Shown: in pieces, positions 47,094 to 58,879 of the stretch
Layout of the letters: the number at the start of each line of letters is the position of its first letter
Position numbering within the stretch: the stretch's first letter is position 1
Source of the DNA: Neospora caninum Liverpool
Taxonomy: Eukaryota > Apicomplexa > Conoidasida > Eucoccidiorida > Sarcocystidae
Length of the DNA: 64,000 nt
NCBI RefSeq assembly: GCF_000208865.1
Contig: NC_018396.1
Span: 6,921,513-6,985,512, forward strand
Direction of reading: 5' to 3'
The notes under the pieces: model-generated
Database searches by the model: none
What the model saw: the letters and a program-made list of their open reading frames with translations, nothing else
What the model was told of the DNA's origin: nothing
Position numbers and translations under genes: made by a program

Positions 47094-48027
47094 TGTTTAT
47101 TTACTCTCTACCTTCTGGGTTTCTGCTAGGAAAGAAGAATATGAAAGCGCGCCGCACTTCAGGAGAGCTAATTGACTGTGAGAGATGCCTTGAATGAATG
47201 CGAACAAAGCTGGACTGGTCCACACGGGGACTGCATTGTTCGCGTATCGATGATTTGTTCATTCCTATCTTGTGTTCTGACCACGTCTGTTAAGTTTTTG
47301 AATACGCGCTTTTGGGTCACACCCGGGCAGCCTTGCCTTCTTTGTCATCATCTTTACTTCGTTGATCACGGCATCTCCTGCCGTGTTAAATTTTGAACTG
47401 CGCCACCAGCACTAATTTCTTTCTCGGAACCGTCTCAAGACACCTCAACTCCAAGCAACGCCTGTGTCTTGACCACTGCGCCTTCGTGTTCAAGGGTGCT
47501 TCGAACTACCCGGCATTCGATTGTTAATGGTGTTTCGATTTTGCCACAATGTATCGTGCATGACGACGAAGTGGTACCCGCCAGGAGTATTGCTGAGCGC
47601 CTGCTCACATGACCAGCTCATCCTTCATAGGATTGCAGGTTCCTTAGCCTGACACGGGTTACTAGGCTCTTGTGCTTGTGGCTAAGTTCGTTCCATACGG
47701 CGTTCGACGTGCCACGCGCCTGAGTTGGTCAAGTCACCTTCACATGGTACACGAGAACTACTCTCTATTGTTGCAGGGCCGAGAAGGCCCGCAGGCACTG
47801 AGTCTTCTGTTGCTAGCACCGTGTTCGCCTCAGTCGTAGAGGCAGTGGCCTCTGCGACTGCACCCAGTTCAGGCCTGCTTCAGTCAGACAACGGTGGTCT
47901 ACAAGGTAGAGGTCAAAACGTAAGCCCTATGCCAGTGTGTACTGGTATATTGCCAACATTCGGAGTGGCGGTACCACGTGATTTTCGCGGTTTGAACGCT
48001 GCACCCCAGTGAAAAGTCAACGACATA

Positions 48028-48516
48028 ATGGCTGAAGAAGGTATTCGCCACTATCACTTCTTTTCCTGTGAAAAGGACCAGCCGCTCTTCTTTACCTCCG
48101 GTACACAAATCGACTGGTGGATCCTGGATGTAGCCATCGAAGAAGACCCCCCCGGGGCATTGTTACAACGCCGAACCATCATGCAACAACTTTTTCAGCA
48201 GTCGAACGGGGCGCGAATCCGTGGTTGTTTGCTGCTCGGAGAATGCAGGCCTGTGCGCCTCCACGTGCTGACGAGAGCCGTGCTTCCTTCAGGAGAGCTG
48301 AAACGCTACCTAAGAGTGCCCGCCCTTTACCACAAATGTCCGGTGTACCAGACGATGACCGGAGCAACACTTATCACTGCTGTTCGCTGTGGACCAACAA
48401 CCCCAGCCGGCTTCCAGCTGCTGACCAACACAACGCCCCTCATCCACCCATCTCCACGTGCATCGCTTGTGAAGCTTGTTGCCGCGATCATTCAACCTAT
48501 TAGCAACCCCGTGTAG
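48028..48516 (+). CDS. Possible small hypothetical protein, 162 aa
   Basis: The ATG is in good context (ATAATGGCTGAAG). The translation has globular-looking composition (HYHFFSCEKDQPLFFTSG, WWILDVAIEEDP, RTIMQQLFQQSN) with six cysteines, no signal peptide and no known domain. It lies in the same orientation as the Gag ORF 2 kb downstream. It could be an unrecognised gene, an exon, or chance. Confidence 0.3.
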   Translation: MAEEGIRHYHFFSCEKDQPLFFTSGTQIDWWILDVAIEEDPPGALLQRRTIMQQLFQQSNGARIRGCLLLGECRPVRLHVLTRAVLPSGELKRYLRVPALYHKCPVYQTMTGATLITAVRCGPTTPAGFQLLTNTTPLIHPSPRASLVKLVAAIIQPISNPV

Positions 48517-48616
48517 AACGACGTATTACTGCCAACTCATAGTCACGAGAGTGGTCACTTCCCACTCGACAATTTTCTTGGGCGAAAGGGGGACGGGGGA
48601 TCGTGACACTTCAGCC

Positions 48617-48913
48617 ATGGACCGCCTGCCTGTCGATTATCCTCTACGTATTAGATCAGTTCTCTCTCGTGTGCCCTTTGCCTCCAGAGACGTACTTTCG
48701 ATTAATCTTCCGACGTTAAAAACCGAATGCGCTTCAATAACGCAGTCAGTTCGAAATGGGCCGCTCCTGACCTCTCCCTCAGGGGCGTGCTGTTCGGTTT
48801 TCCCCAAAGAGCTCAAAGGGTCAGTCGTAGACAGCCCGCCTCAAGTAGAACAAGCGAACTGCATGCGCGTCCCTTGGAAATCATCGAGATGCTTCACGAC
48901 CGTATGTAAATAA
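48617..48913 (+). CDS. Possible short ORF, 98 aa
   Basis: The ATG is at 48,617 in strong context (GCCATGG). The product begins MDRLPVDYPLRIRSVLSRV. No domain is seen. A good GTATGT donor sits close to the stop, so this could be a first exon, but no partner exon was found. Confidence 0.18.
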   Translation: MDRLPVDYPLRIRSVLSRVPFASRDVLSINLPTLKTECASITQSVRNGPLLTSPSGACCSVFPKELKGSVVDSPPQVEQANCMRVPWKSSRCFTTVCK

Positions 48914-50407
48914 CGCATGTCAACGTACCACCACAGCATGCGTGACGCAACAGTACCTCTGGTGTACCGTACGAACGCCAAAATCCTTGCAACCTGTGAA
49001 GTGGGACTGCCAGGTTGGTCTTCTGTCGCACCAGCATTGCATGCACTAACTTGTCGTAGATCGGACCCATAGGCGACGTTCACGTTGTGCAGAGAGCTGC
49101 ATTAATAAAAGAAAACATTGGAATTTTCTCCACCGTCTGGAAGTGTCTCGCACTGGTCAAACTGGCGACACTCTGGCTGTCTTGACGGCGTATGACTAAC
49201 CGCCTACCGCTAGCAGTAGCTACGGATGCCTCCTCTCGGCGAGCTCGTTGGAATCTTGCTTTTGTACGCAAGTCAGGGCACTTTAGCACCGCGTGCATTG
49301 GTAAACAACACACCGAACCACGCCACATTAAGTCGTATTCAGTTTCGCAGCAAACAGTTCAAAAAGTGTCACTGGTGAGCCCAGTGAGGATTGCCACCGA
49401 TCCAGAGCTGTGTGCTAGCCACGGTCCCAACATATGCTCACACTTCCCACTCGGCGTTCGCTCCTTGCACCAGCAGGCGGTCCACTTCGAATAATGGTGG
49501 CACGGTGACGCCTCGGTGGCTTGCCGTGGACCGCACACGAGTATTTATGCGTGCAGCGCAGGTGACCCGACGTGGCGGTTGTCTACTCTGCAGTGATGAG
49601 AGGTGTCTATATCTAAGTCGCAGATCACACCAATCAGTTTCGGTGTGCGGCGGACCGCCCACAAATATCCGCTGGAGTGGAAGGCGTGGTTGAAACCAGC
49701 AGACTGGTGGCGTTGTTGACCCGATACGGTTGCTGCGGGCCGATGCTGTGCCATTGCCAGCGGAATTTATGTGTGAGCGACGTCTTTCGGGGCGATGCCA
49801 GAGTGGAACCTCGCACAGTTCGCTCGCGGCACAGCGCGGTGTACACCACCGGGGGGTCACGTTCATGCTCGTTCCACCTGCCCTAAACCGCCGCTGGACT
49901 GGAGTATACTACTGGTTATCGTGCACACGTCACGTGATGGCTCTGATACCGGACACACGATTGAGCACGATGTTGGTCAAACACCTGGAGGCTGGCGTGC
50001 GACGTTTCCGTATGCTCAACCCGCCATTCAGTGGCTACCCCTTCAAATAGTAGACACAAGTTCCGGCGTTTGTTTGAATACATCACATGGGGCAGACACT
50101 ATCGAAGCAATAGTGTGTGAAATTTCTTTTGCCGGGCTGTATTCAGTCTTTGGAGTCGTTAAGAGGAGAGAGTTGGTTTTCTTTGAGGAGTAATTGCGTG
50201 TCGTGCGCCAGTCCATTCCAGTTACCTCGTCTGCGCCGTTCCCCACTTCGCCAGCGCTGTTAGCAGCGGTAGGCTGATCCATTCAGAAGGTGCCCCTAAC
50301 ACATAAGAAAAGACAAGGAGAAGGAGCCCCGTCTTTCTCGTTCTTCAGGAGCCGTTGCTACCTGTTTCAGGTCAATTTAGTAGCGTCACATCGTATCCTC
50401 GGGGAAG

Positions 50408-50740
50408 ATGGCGACCAGTACCACAACGACTGGGACGGCTGCGAAGGAGGACATCCACCTGAAGCATCCTGCAGAGTTTGATGGAGCGAAGGTACATCCT
50501 TGGGTAGCGTCGTTTGAGCATTTTATGCGAATCAAGAAGGTACCAGAGAAGGAATGGGCGAACTCTGCGAAGACATACTTTTCTCTAAATGCATGGGAGA
50601 AATGGATGCACCACGAGGGAAAGGAGTATGACAAGGAGCCTCGTTCGTGGGAAGAGTTCAAGGGGAAGGTGGAAAAAGTTTTCGGTCACCACGAGAAGGG
50701 TGAAGACAAACCAGAACGGGACGGGAAGAAAAAGCCGTGA
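50408..50740 (+). CDS. Ty3/gypsy-type Gag capsid ORF, free-standing (possibly domesticated)
   Basis: An intact 110-codon ORF from an ATG at 50,408. Residues 20-93 match the retrotransposon Gag capsid pattern: EFDG (23-26), PW at 31-32, the FEHFMRIKKVPEKEW helix, AWEKW (62-66), and SWEEFKGKVEKVFG (80-93). The tail is short and Lys/Glu-rich, with no CCHC zinc knuckle. No protease, reverse transcriptase or integrase frame follows, and no flanking LTR was visible. A CTGTTTCAG|GT sequence 32 nt upstream of the ATG could be a 5' UTR acceptor, which would suit a host gene. Either a remnant that has kept its frame or an exapted capsid gene; the clean ATG-to-stop frame favours the second. Confidence 0.7.
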   Translation: MATSTTTTGTAAKEDIHLKHPAEFDGAKVHPWVASFEHFMRIKKVPEKEWANSAKTYFSLNAWEKWMHHEGKEYDKEPRSWEEFKGKVEKVFGHHEKGEDKPERDGKKKP

Positions 50741-52008
50741 CAGGCGCATCTCTGGAATGAGATGAACGCATTCGGTGGGCATGTGACTGATTATACTGTA
50801 GTCTACACGTTTTCCCGTTTAGCTGTGCGAAGCAACAAACGAGAACAGACGCTACATTGGTTGCTGCTGTCCAATGGAGTTACCGTGGGGACCCGTGCGC
50901 TTAACATCGTTTTCCAGGAACGGCCGGAGAGTTAGGATTCCGAAGTCCGTGACCCCGTACATGTTGTTCGGGCGCTGGCTGAGTCCAAAGAGGCACACAT
51001 GCCGCGTTCCGGTTGTCTCAACTAACGCGCGGAAGCGATATCCCGGCAACCAAAACGCCACACCAACGCGCGGCGGCGGGCTGTCGCACAACAAGTCACA
51101 GAACCCAGTCGCCATTCGAACAACTACCGCAGGACACCGTAGAGCGTATAGTCGTACGAAAAGAGCGAGACCGGTGTGTGTGCTGCGCGACACTGGATAG
51201 GAACATCCACCCCCCCTTCATCCCGGTTCAGTGATCCGCACGTGTTGAGACCAGCGCATTCAGTCTACGGGCGTGTCCACATGCGTGGAGGGAGTTGTTG
51301 CGGCATACTCCTGACGCGCGGTACGGGAATAGAGAGGGAGAGCCGCTTCGGTTGTCGATCTCGATCTGCAGATCGCGAAGATAAGCATATTTCTGTCGTC
51401 AGTCCTTGGAACCGGATTGGGATGGTACGAGTCACGCGGCCTTACCGCGTCGACCATCGGTCGCCTGGTCGCTGGCCTGCCGGATGAAGGATAGGCGAAA
51501 CTCGAAGGACGATAGACAGCCTCGCTGTCTGCGAGCAGCTAAACAGTTCAGTCACACCGGTGAAGGTGCAACGACATGCAAGGACACTGTGAGGTCGCGC
51601 GTGGCGCCACGGAAAGCGACAAACAGCCGTCCACTGGATAGTTGTTGTTAGGTCATCTGCGTTCTTGTGGCGGTACAGAGAACGGACATGCGACACCGTG
51701 TCGGCGAGCACGGGGAGAGTATTACCATTGTGCCGATGGTATTAGCGCCGCACCAGTATTTCAGTAAACGGTACCGTACTACGGGGGGATTCATACGGAG
51801 TTCAGAACTTGATGTGCGTTTTCTAATTTAGGTCCGCACAACGTGTACAATGTTCTCATACCTACCGTGTATCTACAGCACGCTGACTCTCACCGACGGT
51901 GTTCTTCGACATCGGCCATACATACGGAACGCATAACAATTGCAACGCTGACGAAAAAATCCCAAATACGCGAGCTTAGTTTTCGAGGCTTGCGACACAA
52001 CAAATACG
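50741..52008. other. Intergenic, downstream of the Gag ORF
   Basis: No gene supported. A minus-strand frame (50,852-51,193) has a faint retropepsin-like phrase but lacks the catalytic Asp (see rejected items). Confidence 0.5.
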
Positions 52009-55000
52009 TCACTTCACAGGCACAACGCCGGCATGAAGCAACAGCCAACGCCTTCCCCTCTTCACCGCGGCCCATCCGGATCCACCTACGCTGCCCCACC
52101 CAGCGTCTTCTTGCTGCACTCGCAGCACTCGTGGTTTTAGAAGGGCTAAGATCACCGGTTCTTTTGACTTATGGATTATCTTTTCCTGACCAGCAATTCC
52201 GTTTGCAAGTTGGGGGGGAGTCTCGTCCATGACCGATTGCGTCTGCTTGTTTGGCACCATTTCTTTGTCTCGCCCCCCGCCGGATGCCATCCTTGAACGA
52301 TCCTCCGCTGATTTCCGTATGTGATTCCAGCTCTGCGGAGTAACAATACACTGAACGTTTGCGGCTTCAGGTGTTGTCCGTCGATGACCCACATGAAAGT
52401 TTACCAAACTGCCAGCAATCACTGCACCTCCACCATGGAATGCCTTCGTCGCTTGGACACGCACCAGAAGCAGATGTTTGTACCAACGTACAGAGCTGGC
52501 ACAGGTGTCCGCTGCAGCGCTGGGCCAGCAAGAGTGACTAAAGTCCGTAACAGCTGAGGGACAGAAACAAGCGTACTCGCCGGGAGCTCCACTTAACCCT
52601 GGTGATGGGTCCGTGTCCACACGGATTTCCGTTTCTTCCGGCTGTACCCCGACTCTCGCATCCAGCGAAGCTAAGGATTCCGAGCACTGGGCATGACGCG
52701 CAGTGCCACATTCGGAAGTTTTTGACCGCGAGGCAGAAACAGACTGCTGCCGAGACTCCCAGAGCATATCGACAGTGCATTCTGGGATCGTCCTACTCCG
52801 GGAAGACATCAGTCTAGCAAGTGCATGCAGAGGCAGACCCTTGCAGAGGCTATCGAACCCGGTCCCCCCTATCCTGTTTCGAGACTGACTAAAAAGAGAC
52901 TGGAGGTCTTGTCCCTCAATCACTTCTCGAACTCTCTCTCCCAGACACTGTTGCTCGTGTTTATGTTCTGTGCTTGGTTGGAAACCGTTATCCGAAGTCT
53001 CGCGTCCAGCTGTCGGATTTCCAATTATTTTCTGCAGTAACTTCCGCAGCTCTCGAATTTCCGATGCTGCAGCACTCCGCGCTGCCGAAATACAGCGGCG
53101 GAAACGCTGCGTACCCTTTTGACGCACGTGGCGCTTTGAACGTTTGTCCGCTCGCACGAGAGCGGCTCCGTCACTTCTTCGCGGCGTCGCTGCCCTCTTG
53201 CTGCTTCCCGCAACAGGCACGAAAAAACTCGTATTCAGACTCCTCGCTTGTTTATCCGGCCCTGTAACATAATCTCGAGTTGTACTGGTAGGCCTTGATT
53301 TCTCACTCGCAGGCACTTCTTCTGAATTACCCACTCTGTCTGCTTCGTGCGTAGCGTCGTAAGCGGAACCACAAGGAGGTACTGAATATGCTATGTTAGA
53401 CCGCTGGCGTTTTCCAGACTCCCTCAGCGGTAGGCTGTGACTCCCTCCTGCATGCGCAGCTGCCACTACACCGGGCGTCATACCAGCTGAAGGATTGCTG
53501 ATGGCGGCATTTTGATTGCCTTCATCACAGGCCGAAGAGGAGGTAGCACCGACCGCCGACGCCGTTGCAGATGCGGTGCGGTCAGCAAGTTCGTCGGGCC
53601 CCACGGCATCGACAGGAACCGTAGATTGGCGAAGGGCCAAATCTTCTGTGAAGGGCAGCCTTTGTGTGGAGAGTATCCCGCCCACAGGGCAGTCCCGTTC
53701 ATCTCTTCCAGAGAAGGCCATGAAGTCCGGCGACGCGAAACCGGTATACAAAAAGTCATGCAGTCCTGAGTCGGTTGAAGCGCTGCATGTGCAGAAGTGA
53801 GGCAAGCAGACAGAATCGGAAAACAGGGAAAAGAAAATACAGCTCAGTGAACCCTCTGCGTGCTACGGACTCAGCAAGGCTGGTACTGCGACGCATTTTC
53901 CAGTTCTAGGAATCGTACCAACACAGACGAAGAGGAGCATTTCCTTGAAAACTTTAGGGCAATCACGCCAGCTTCCAAGGTCAGCTCACGAGGAACCGGG
54001 CTTCAGGAAACGAAAGTGCAATATCATATACAAGGCGACCAAGACAACGGGACAGGATGGTGCTGGGCACGAAAAATCTGTACTGCCAGTACTCACCACC
54101 CAGCGGGGTCGCTTGAAGCATCGATATACGATGAGATGGAATCGACGGACGCTCGGGGACCTGCAACCGCCGTGCCCTTCAAGGAATTTCCTTCTTTGTG
54201 TTCCCGCGATAAAACGTGATGAAAACAGCCGGATGTCGAGTGTTCCTTGCCATGCTTGCCATTGTTCACGGATGCGAAGGCATCAGGCGGAAGTTCCCCA
54301 AGTTCCCCGCTGCCCCTGTTCATGAGCTCATGCAATTGAGAGTTCTCGTCTCTTTTATTGGTGATCAAGGTTCCTGTCTTCGGTGACTGAGTGAACCTTG
54401 CTGGAATACTCCGCCTCTCCGGGAATGGAGGCCGGCCCCGGAACACAGAAGTATCTTCATTTCTAGAAGAACCGACTACTCGCCGGCAACCGACGAGCGT
54501 CTGTGGATGGATACCATGTGCACGTGCCCGGTCTCTGCTTAGAGGGACTAATCGCAGAATCTTCCCATGTGGGTGGTCAGAGTGCGGGCTGGTTACACGT
54601 CGAACCTTGGCCTGAAAACGGTTTCCTTCCTTGTCGCACGCGCCAGGAAGACTTTCACTCGCGCTTCCTATGCCCTTGTGCCGTTGGCATGGCGGAGAAA
54701 GTGATTCGGACGCACGCGGCCGTGCACGCATCCCCCGATTCAAGCCGTGTAGACTAGACACGGAGGCACGACTGCTGTTCGGCGCGACCCTCTCCGACTC
54801 CTGCTCCCCGTCCCCGGACTCTGGCAGTTGATCTTCAAAATTCGTCAACAAGTCGGTCGCCAACGGTGCAGCCGCTTCCATGTCTCCCCTTTCGCAAGTA
54901 TTCGACAGACCCGCTCGTGCGTGTGTGTGGAGGTCGCCGTCAGGATTTGAGGCTGCGTTCTCCGAAGCAGCGCCTTCACGCGCAGGGCCACGCTGCGCAA

Positions 55001-55766
55001 TCACCCCAGGATCGACTCCTCCAGAAAGCTGGCATTGACTTCCCGTTTCCGCCAGGCAGCGGCTCTTGAGTCTCGAGGCAGGGCTCGCAGCGGACAAAAG
55101 GCTGGACGGCCTCAGAGGAGTGCCGCATCTCGGAATGGGCTTCTGGGACACGAACCTCGATCGCTGTGCTGGGCGATCGGTTCTCCTTCCTGCCGACAGA
55201 AGACGGGAGCAATGCCGCCGTCCGGACAGCAAATCCGCGTCGAGAGCTGCAACGTCCATAGTCGAAATCGAAGGACCGACAGCGTGACAGGGTGCATCTG
55301 CTTTCGCCTCATCCGTGCCTTGGCGTGCTTCACCTGTTTCACAGGGTATGCTGCTTCGGATGCCTATCCTGATGCCACAGTGGTCAGTGCGACTCCCACG
55401 GCTTCCCTCAGCAGCCCTCAATCGCCGCTGGGCTCCTCTGCAAAGCAACGCTGACGGCGTTTGTGCGTTCAGAGGCGCGCACATGCGCTCATGTGCTCCA
55501 TAGAGGAGGGAAGGCGAATGAGGTGTAGCACTTAGCTCACGCTCGGTTACAGCAGCTACTGCCTGCTCCTGGTTTCCCCGCCGCAGTTCTTCGACCTTCT
55601 TGCCTCCGGCACCGTCTGCGTGAGGCCGCTTCAGGCGATGGCACGGCTGTGTTCGGGTTAGTCTCTCTCCTTTCACGTTGCAGCAGCTCTTCAGAACACG
55701 CGAGACGACCGCGCCCGTGAGATCGTCTCTCAATCGCACACTCGCCGGGGGCGCCCTGGTCGTCAA
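52009..55766 (-). CDS. Large hypothetical, probably nuclear, basic/Ser-rich protein
   Basis: Two exons are certain by phase. The upstream exon ends at 54,097 (donor GTGAGT) and joins 53,782 (acceptor ATGCAG), giving DPAG then CASTDSGLHDF; the stop is at 52,009. The upstream exon stays open past 55,766 to about 55,960 with no ATG near its 5' end. An initial exon therefore remains unplaced; an ATG frame at 56,056 (MTSVVDAADEAGQ) is a candidate. The readable part exceeds 1,100 residues and is mostly disordered and Arg/Ser/His-rich. A basic cluster DKRSKRHVRQKG is followed by RSAAASEIRELRKLLQKI (about 53.05-53.15 kb), which could be an NLS plus a short zipper-like helix. I do not recognise the family. 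Confidence 0.65.
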
Positions 55767-55959
55767 AGATTCTCGGGGGGATATGCCTTTCTGAACGGGA
55801 GAGTCCCCGGGGCGTGTCCTCGGCGGGATCCTGTGTCTACATTCAATGTGACCTTTTTTATTGTACGTCGTGCAAGAGAGGGGCAGGGGATTCGCCTCAC
55901 TCCTAGGTTGCCGGTTCGGTTTGCAGTTGAAAACACGCGCAATGCGGGTGTGGCTGCAT

Positions 55960-58142
55960 CGCCAACGTCACCTGCGTCAGCTGTACCGAGACAATGAAGC
56001 TTGTGTTGACACGCACTTTGTCCGGCTTCATCTGCTGCGTCAACAACTGACGTCATAGGGGTTGACAATTTTAACGATTGCTCACTCCGGCGCTAGACGG
56101 ACGCCAACAAGAGGTCACCGTCGGCCCGATGTGACCGTGTCGGCAAACACACGGCGACCACCTGTTTGTTACCAGGCACAGACGACTAAAGTGCGGAGCA
56201 CAAAACGCGAAACGCTTCAATCCACAGTCTCAGTGTCAGCGTACCTTGCCGCGTGATTGTCAGTGCGCCACTCCAGTAGTAATTACACGAATCGAACGTG
56301 GCATCAGTGGAGGAGATGCCCGCGCGGAAAATGAGGCATGACTCGGAGGGTTCTTCTCAGCGATTATCCCACTATCCGGAAAAACACGTCCATTGCTGCA
56401 TTTTCCGCTGGAAAGTATGACTACGGCCACCTGGCACAAGAGTTGGCATGCCGATATAAACTTCAGATGCGGTCCGGAAGTGTGCACCACACACGCGCGC
56501 TGCCGACGACTACGAGACTAGCTTCAGTGAACCGGATGACTCCTCCTGTTCCGCAGCAGTGACAAAAAGATACTCGTGTAACCTGATAGACCATTTTTGA
56601 AAGCGATCCTGCGGGAAGCAAGTTGGATGTTTCTTCGAGGACAAAGTGTGGTACGTGAGACCCCCCATGCGTGGACGGCGCATGCAACAAGATGGCCGAC
56701 AGCACGCGGTCGACTAGCGTTCTTACGGTGTGACCACATCGGACGGTTTCGCCTCGTCACGGACTGGCATCTCGTAACTCCCTTACGCTTGAGATGTGCA
56801 AGAAGGCTGCCCAAGATGAAAGGAAGGGCCATGGAAAGCTTCAGCTTATCGAGGTACGTTTTAGAAGTGCGGAGACATCGACAGATAGCACGTGTCTGGG
56901 TGACGACGTCGGGCACTGTGTGGTTGCCCTTTGTTTGAACTGTCCAATTCGACTCTTCGTTGCAGTATCACCTACCAGGTCGTCAACTCTCTATCCTAAT
57001 TCATAAAAGCAAGTCTACCTGCCGCTCTGCTTCACGAGTTCTCTCTGCATACATATAGTCCATCTAGCTCTACACCAGGACAAGTGCGGCGTTTGAGTGG
57101 TATCGGTTCGTACAGGGCGCTGAGAAATGACCCACAAACTGGTACACACCGTCAACCTTGGTGACTACAACGGTATTTATTTGATCTTGGGCAGTAGGCC
57201 ACGTTATACCGCAAAGACATTCAGAGAAAATGTGCCGATGCTTCAGTTGGAGCCTTCCGCGTCCCGACTCAAGGGGTACCTTTGTTTTTTCTGGCGCGAA
57301 ACGATGAATACCGCGAGCGCTGACACGGCAGAAGCGACGTTCCGGTGTCTGTAGTCCCGAGTCTGGGCGGCGTCCTCGCGGTGAGGTCCCATATCCGTGA
57401 CTACACGCACCTTTCCATTCCCCGTCTTCCTGATGTGTTTCTGTCGAAATTGAATTTCAATTTTCTTTGGAAAAAAATCGGTCCAGGGAAATCGACGGTG
57501 TCGCTTCTTTTCGCAGGCTGTGCCCTGAAGAAAGTGCGTAAGATCCACGCAGCCGCATTTTCTCCTCTGTTTTTGAGATGCCTGATAAAAAAGTAGAAAA
57601 TTCTTGAATGCTTCGTCAGAAATGAGCCGAAGTATATGCTGCGTTGTGGAATCCTGGTGACTTAACGTGAGGAATAATTCTTTGTCCTGTGTTTTTCTAC
57701 ACGTGCTTCGTGGTGCGACCCCCGATTGGGGTTTTATCGGTTCTTCGGATCACACTTTGCCACTTTTCTCTGCCAATTTTTTGTTTACTACCATGGCCAT
57801 GCCTTTCTCACGCATAGTGGGATCTTTGACGTCACCTTGCTACGACTTTTCCAGTCCCCAGTCTCAGCCTCCGGCGCAGGCGCCAACAGAGCAGCTTCTA
57901 CGGTTATCTTGGTAGAGAGACATCACTCTTTATTTAAATTTTGGATGTGCGCCCCGTGGTACAGTTTCTGTAGGGACGCACGTGTTTTCCCCAGGTCCGT
58001 AAAACTGTCGTGTTCGACACGAGGCGGCGCGGTAAAGTACCTGCAACCCCATTTTGGTTCGACGGAAGTATCGTCTCCATCACGTTCTGTCAAATTTGAC
58101 CATACGGGGATTTGCGTGTCAGAAGAAACGGAAAGGTTTACG
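55960..58142. other. Divergent intergenic region, promoters of the 52-56 kb gene and the UBL gene
   Basis: A possible first exon of the minus-strand gene (ATG at about 56,056) lies at its left end. The remaining open frames (56.5-56.9 kb on both strands, 57,127-57,354 +) show no domain or consistent splice partners. Confidence 0.4.
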
Positions 58143-58879
58143 ATGGCGACAGACAGTAGCAGCGGTCTCTCCTTACCGCCAAAGAATGTCGCACTGCGAG
58201 AGAAAGAGGATGCGGCACTCCGGGGCGATGATCTCCGACTCGTCGTGGCGCTCACGGACAGAGATCCAGTGGAAATAGAGGTATATCTGTCGTGAATCAA
58301 GCTAACCAATTGACAGCAAGCAAGCAGCACTTCGAAAGTTAAGTGCATATCGCAAACAGTCCAGCTGCTGACGAGGTAGATCGTGGAGCATCCGGATTCC
58401 AAAATTGCATGTGTCTACCAGTTGTGTGAGTACATATTCGTTTGCTGCTCAATATACAGGAAATAATTTGACATTTTTCGATTGTAAAAGGCGCCACATT
58501 TTGGCGCCCTCGCTACACTCCGAGCATATCGTATAGAAATTTGGCAGCGCAGCGTGAAACCATAATAGCGCACTTGCCTCATGTACATGAGTGGCACTGC
58601 ATGATTGAACTTTGTCAGTGTTGTCGTTTTACGCAGCCTTTTTTCTTTGCATTGCACAACAATGTCTATGGTTGAGCTGTCTGTTTACAGGTAAAGAGCA
58701 GCACTGAGGTGGGCTACGTGAAGTTGTTGCTTGCTGAGCGTATTGGCATAGAGGCGCGGCGTCTGCGCCTTTTTTACCACAACGACAACAAAGAAGTGAC
58801 TTTGATAGACCCAATGAGCTTGTGCGACTTCAAAGGCATTCGTCCACCTACCGCCGAGCTCCAGGCTCAGGTGTTGTGA
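58143..58879 (+). CDS. Small ubiquitin-like fold protein, 108 aa
   Basis: Exon 1 is 58,143-58,280 and exon 2 is 58,691-58,879. The junction GAG|GTATAT to TTTACAG|GTAAAG is in phase 0 and gives VEIEVKSSTEVGYVKLLL. The first strong ATG was chosen although the frame is open upstream. Residues about 31-108 follow the ubiquitin beta-grasp: strand LRLVVALTDRDPVEIEV, helix VGYVKLLLAERIGI, then ARRLRLFYHND, a short turn, and a last strand near PPTAELQAQVL. There is no C-terminal Gly-Gly, so it is not a conjugated modifier. It is a type-II UBL by inference (compare UBL domains of tubulin cofactors or splicing factors), but no specific orthologue is claimed. It is convergent with ETFA. Confidence 0.78.

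Larger units (their letters stand above)
47094..50407. other. Gene-poor accessory stretch with small ORFs
   Basis: Downstream of the GRA-like gene the sequence has intermediate GC and no clear multi-exon gene. ATG frames at 48,028-48,516 and 48,617-48,913 are listed separately. Another (49,795-50,193) ends in an amphipathic segment (GLYSVFGVVKRRELVFF) but has no known domain. I looked for long terminal repeats bracketing the Gag ORF and saw none by eye. Confidence 0.4.

Noticed and set aside
50852..51193. Retropepsin-like phrase FRALVETTGTRH on the minus strand near the Gag ORF
   Set aside because: The catalytic Asp-Thr-Gly is replaced (Glu-Thr-Thr-Gly), the strand is opposite to Gag, and nothing else of a protease is visible.
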